Source: VBAS01 sp963773465
Lineage (GTDB): Bacteria; Bacteroidota; Bacteroidia; Chitinophagales; Chitinophagaceae
DNA: 64,000 bases
Assembly: GCA_963773465.1 (NCBI GenBank)
Contig: CAVZBF010000001.1
Span: forward strand, 1,860,001-1,924,000
Reading direction: 5' to 3'
The notes beneath the pieces are model-generated. The model made no database searches and was not told the DNA's origin. It saw only the letters and a program-made list of their open reading frames with translations. The number at the start of each line of letters is the position of its first letter. Within the stretch, counting starts at the first letter, position 1. The position numbers were made by a program, and so were the translations under genes. Below, one piece after another: positions 63,673 to 64,000 of the stretch.

Positions 63673-64000
63673 CAGCGGAAAATTTTATATAAAAACATTT
63701 CAACAAGGATCTTGATACCATCCCGGTTTTTTAATCCTTTGTTTTTTGAGTACTCGCTATAATGGATAGAAACAGGATATTCCGCATACTTTAATTTTTT
63801 CGCCGCAGTAAGCATCAGGAATTCTACAGGGTGAGCCATCCTGTTTTCGGTGATCCTGATTTTATCGGCCGTTTGTTTTGAAAATAACCGCAAGCCATTA
63901 AATGAATCACTCAGCATAATTCCCGAAACAAGATAATTGATATAACGACCCATATTCAACGCAAAGCTTCTTGATCTTGATACATTGGTTCTTGATCCAG
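63672..64000 (-). CDS. Family 2 glycosyltransferase, C-terminal part (5' partial)
   Basis: The frame is open to the window edge, about 109 visible residues. SRTNVSRSRSFALNMGRYIN and SDSFNGLRLFSKQTADKI are the conserved region after the DxD motif in GT2 polyprenol-phosphate transferases, and NRMAHPVEFLMLTAAKKLKYAEYP with IHYSEYSKNKGLKNRDG follows. The catalytic N-terminus lies outside. Its stop overlaps the start of the DUF2304 gene, so the two are co-transcribed. Confidence 0.82.
   Translation of the reverse strand, partial: GSRTNVSRSRSFALNMGRYINYLVSGIMLSDSFNGLRLFSKQTADKIRITENRMAHPVEFLMLTAAKKLKYAEYPVSIHYSEYSKNKGLKNRDGIKILVEMFLYKIFR

Overview
The window looks like the chromosome of a Bacteroidota bacterium, most likely family Chitinophagaceae. 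It is moderately AT-rich, and the gene content is typical of that group: DUF5686 and CarboxypepD-like outer-membrane proteins, DUF2279, DUF4199, a short SecG, and the block miaB / sigma-54 regulator / lptE / secG / mltG. TAnnTTTG-like -7 elements stand before some genes and strong Shine-Dalgarno sites are rare. There is no rRNA, integrase, transposase, prophage or CRISPR array. Three tRNAs are present: Gly-CCC and two Pro.

Layout. 1-13.9 kb: a serine/threonine dehydratase fragment, secreted unknowns, tRNA hydroxylase trhO, a broken DUF5686 outer-membrane gene, a penicillin-acylase-type hydrolase, LemA, an M48 protease and an alpha/beta hydrolase. 13.9-25.5 kb: an ankyrin protein, DUF4386, pcm, a Gfo/Idh/MocA oxidoreductase, a methyltransferase, a PQQ dehydrogenase fused to cytochrome c, DoxX, phospho-sugar mutase and DUF2279. 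25.6-39.9 kb: a membrane HdrC-like Fe-S protein and its HdrB-like partner, separated by about 11 kb. That interval carries an O-methyltransferase, two DinB proteins, a paralogous barrel pair, an APC permease and a duplicated LysE exporter / ATP-grasp ligase cluster. 40-51 kb: a TonB-type barrel protein and the conserved miaB-to-yihY block. 51-56.6 kb: thioredoxin-fold proteins, trmH, a convergent O-acetylhomoserine pair (metZ-like and metX), two tRNA-Pro genes and a degenerate dihydroorotase. 57-64 kb: a glycan region with GT2, GT4 and a complete GDP-D-glycero-D-manno-heptose gene set, ending in a truncated GT2.

Two properties dominate. First, at least 25 apparent single-base frameshifts break otherwise conserved genes (trhO, the DUF5686 gene, phospho-sugar mutase, miaB, the sigma-54 regulator, dihydroorotase, the heptose genes). 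Several sit in short homopolymers and removing or adding one base restores the family sequence, so uncorrected long-read error is the simplest explanation. I report such genes as one reconstructed locus and give the break points.

Second, intergenic space is full of short word-like inverted repeats: CCCGATAnnTATCGGG palindromes, TAGAACCACGATT arms, TTGTTAAATGG arms, GGCACAAGG and CTCTGTG words, and a 146-bp tandem unit. Several overlap stop codons or lie inside coding sequence, for example in the signal peptides of lptE and the DUF2279 protein. The candidates I would follow first are the duplicated LysE/ATP-grasp cluster and these repeats that supply stop codons and protein ends.
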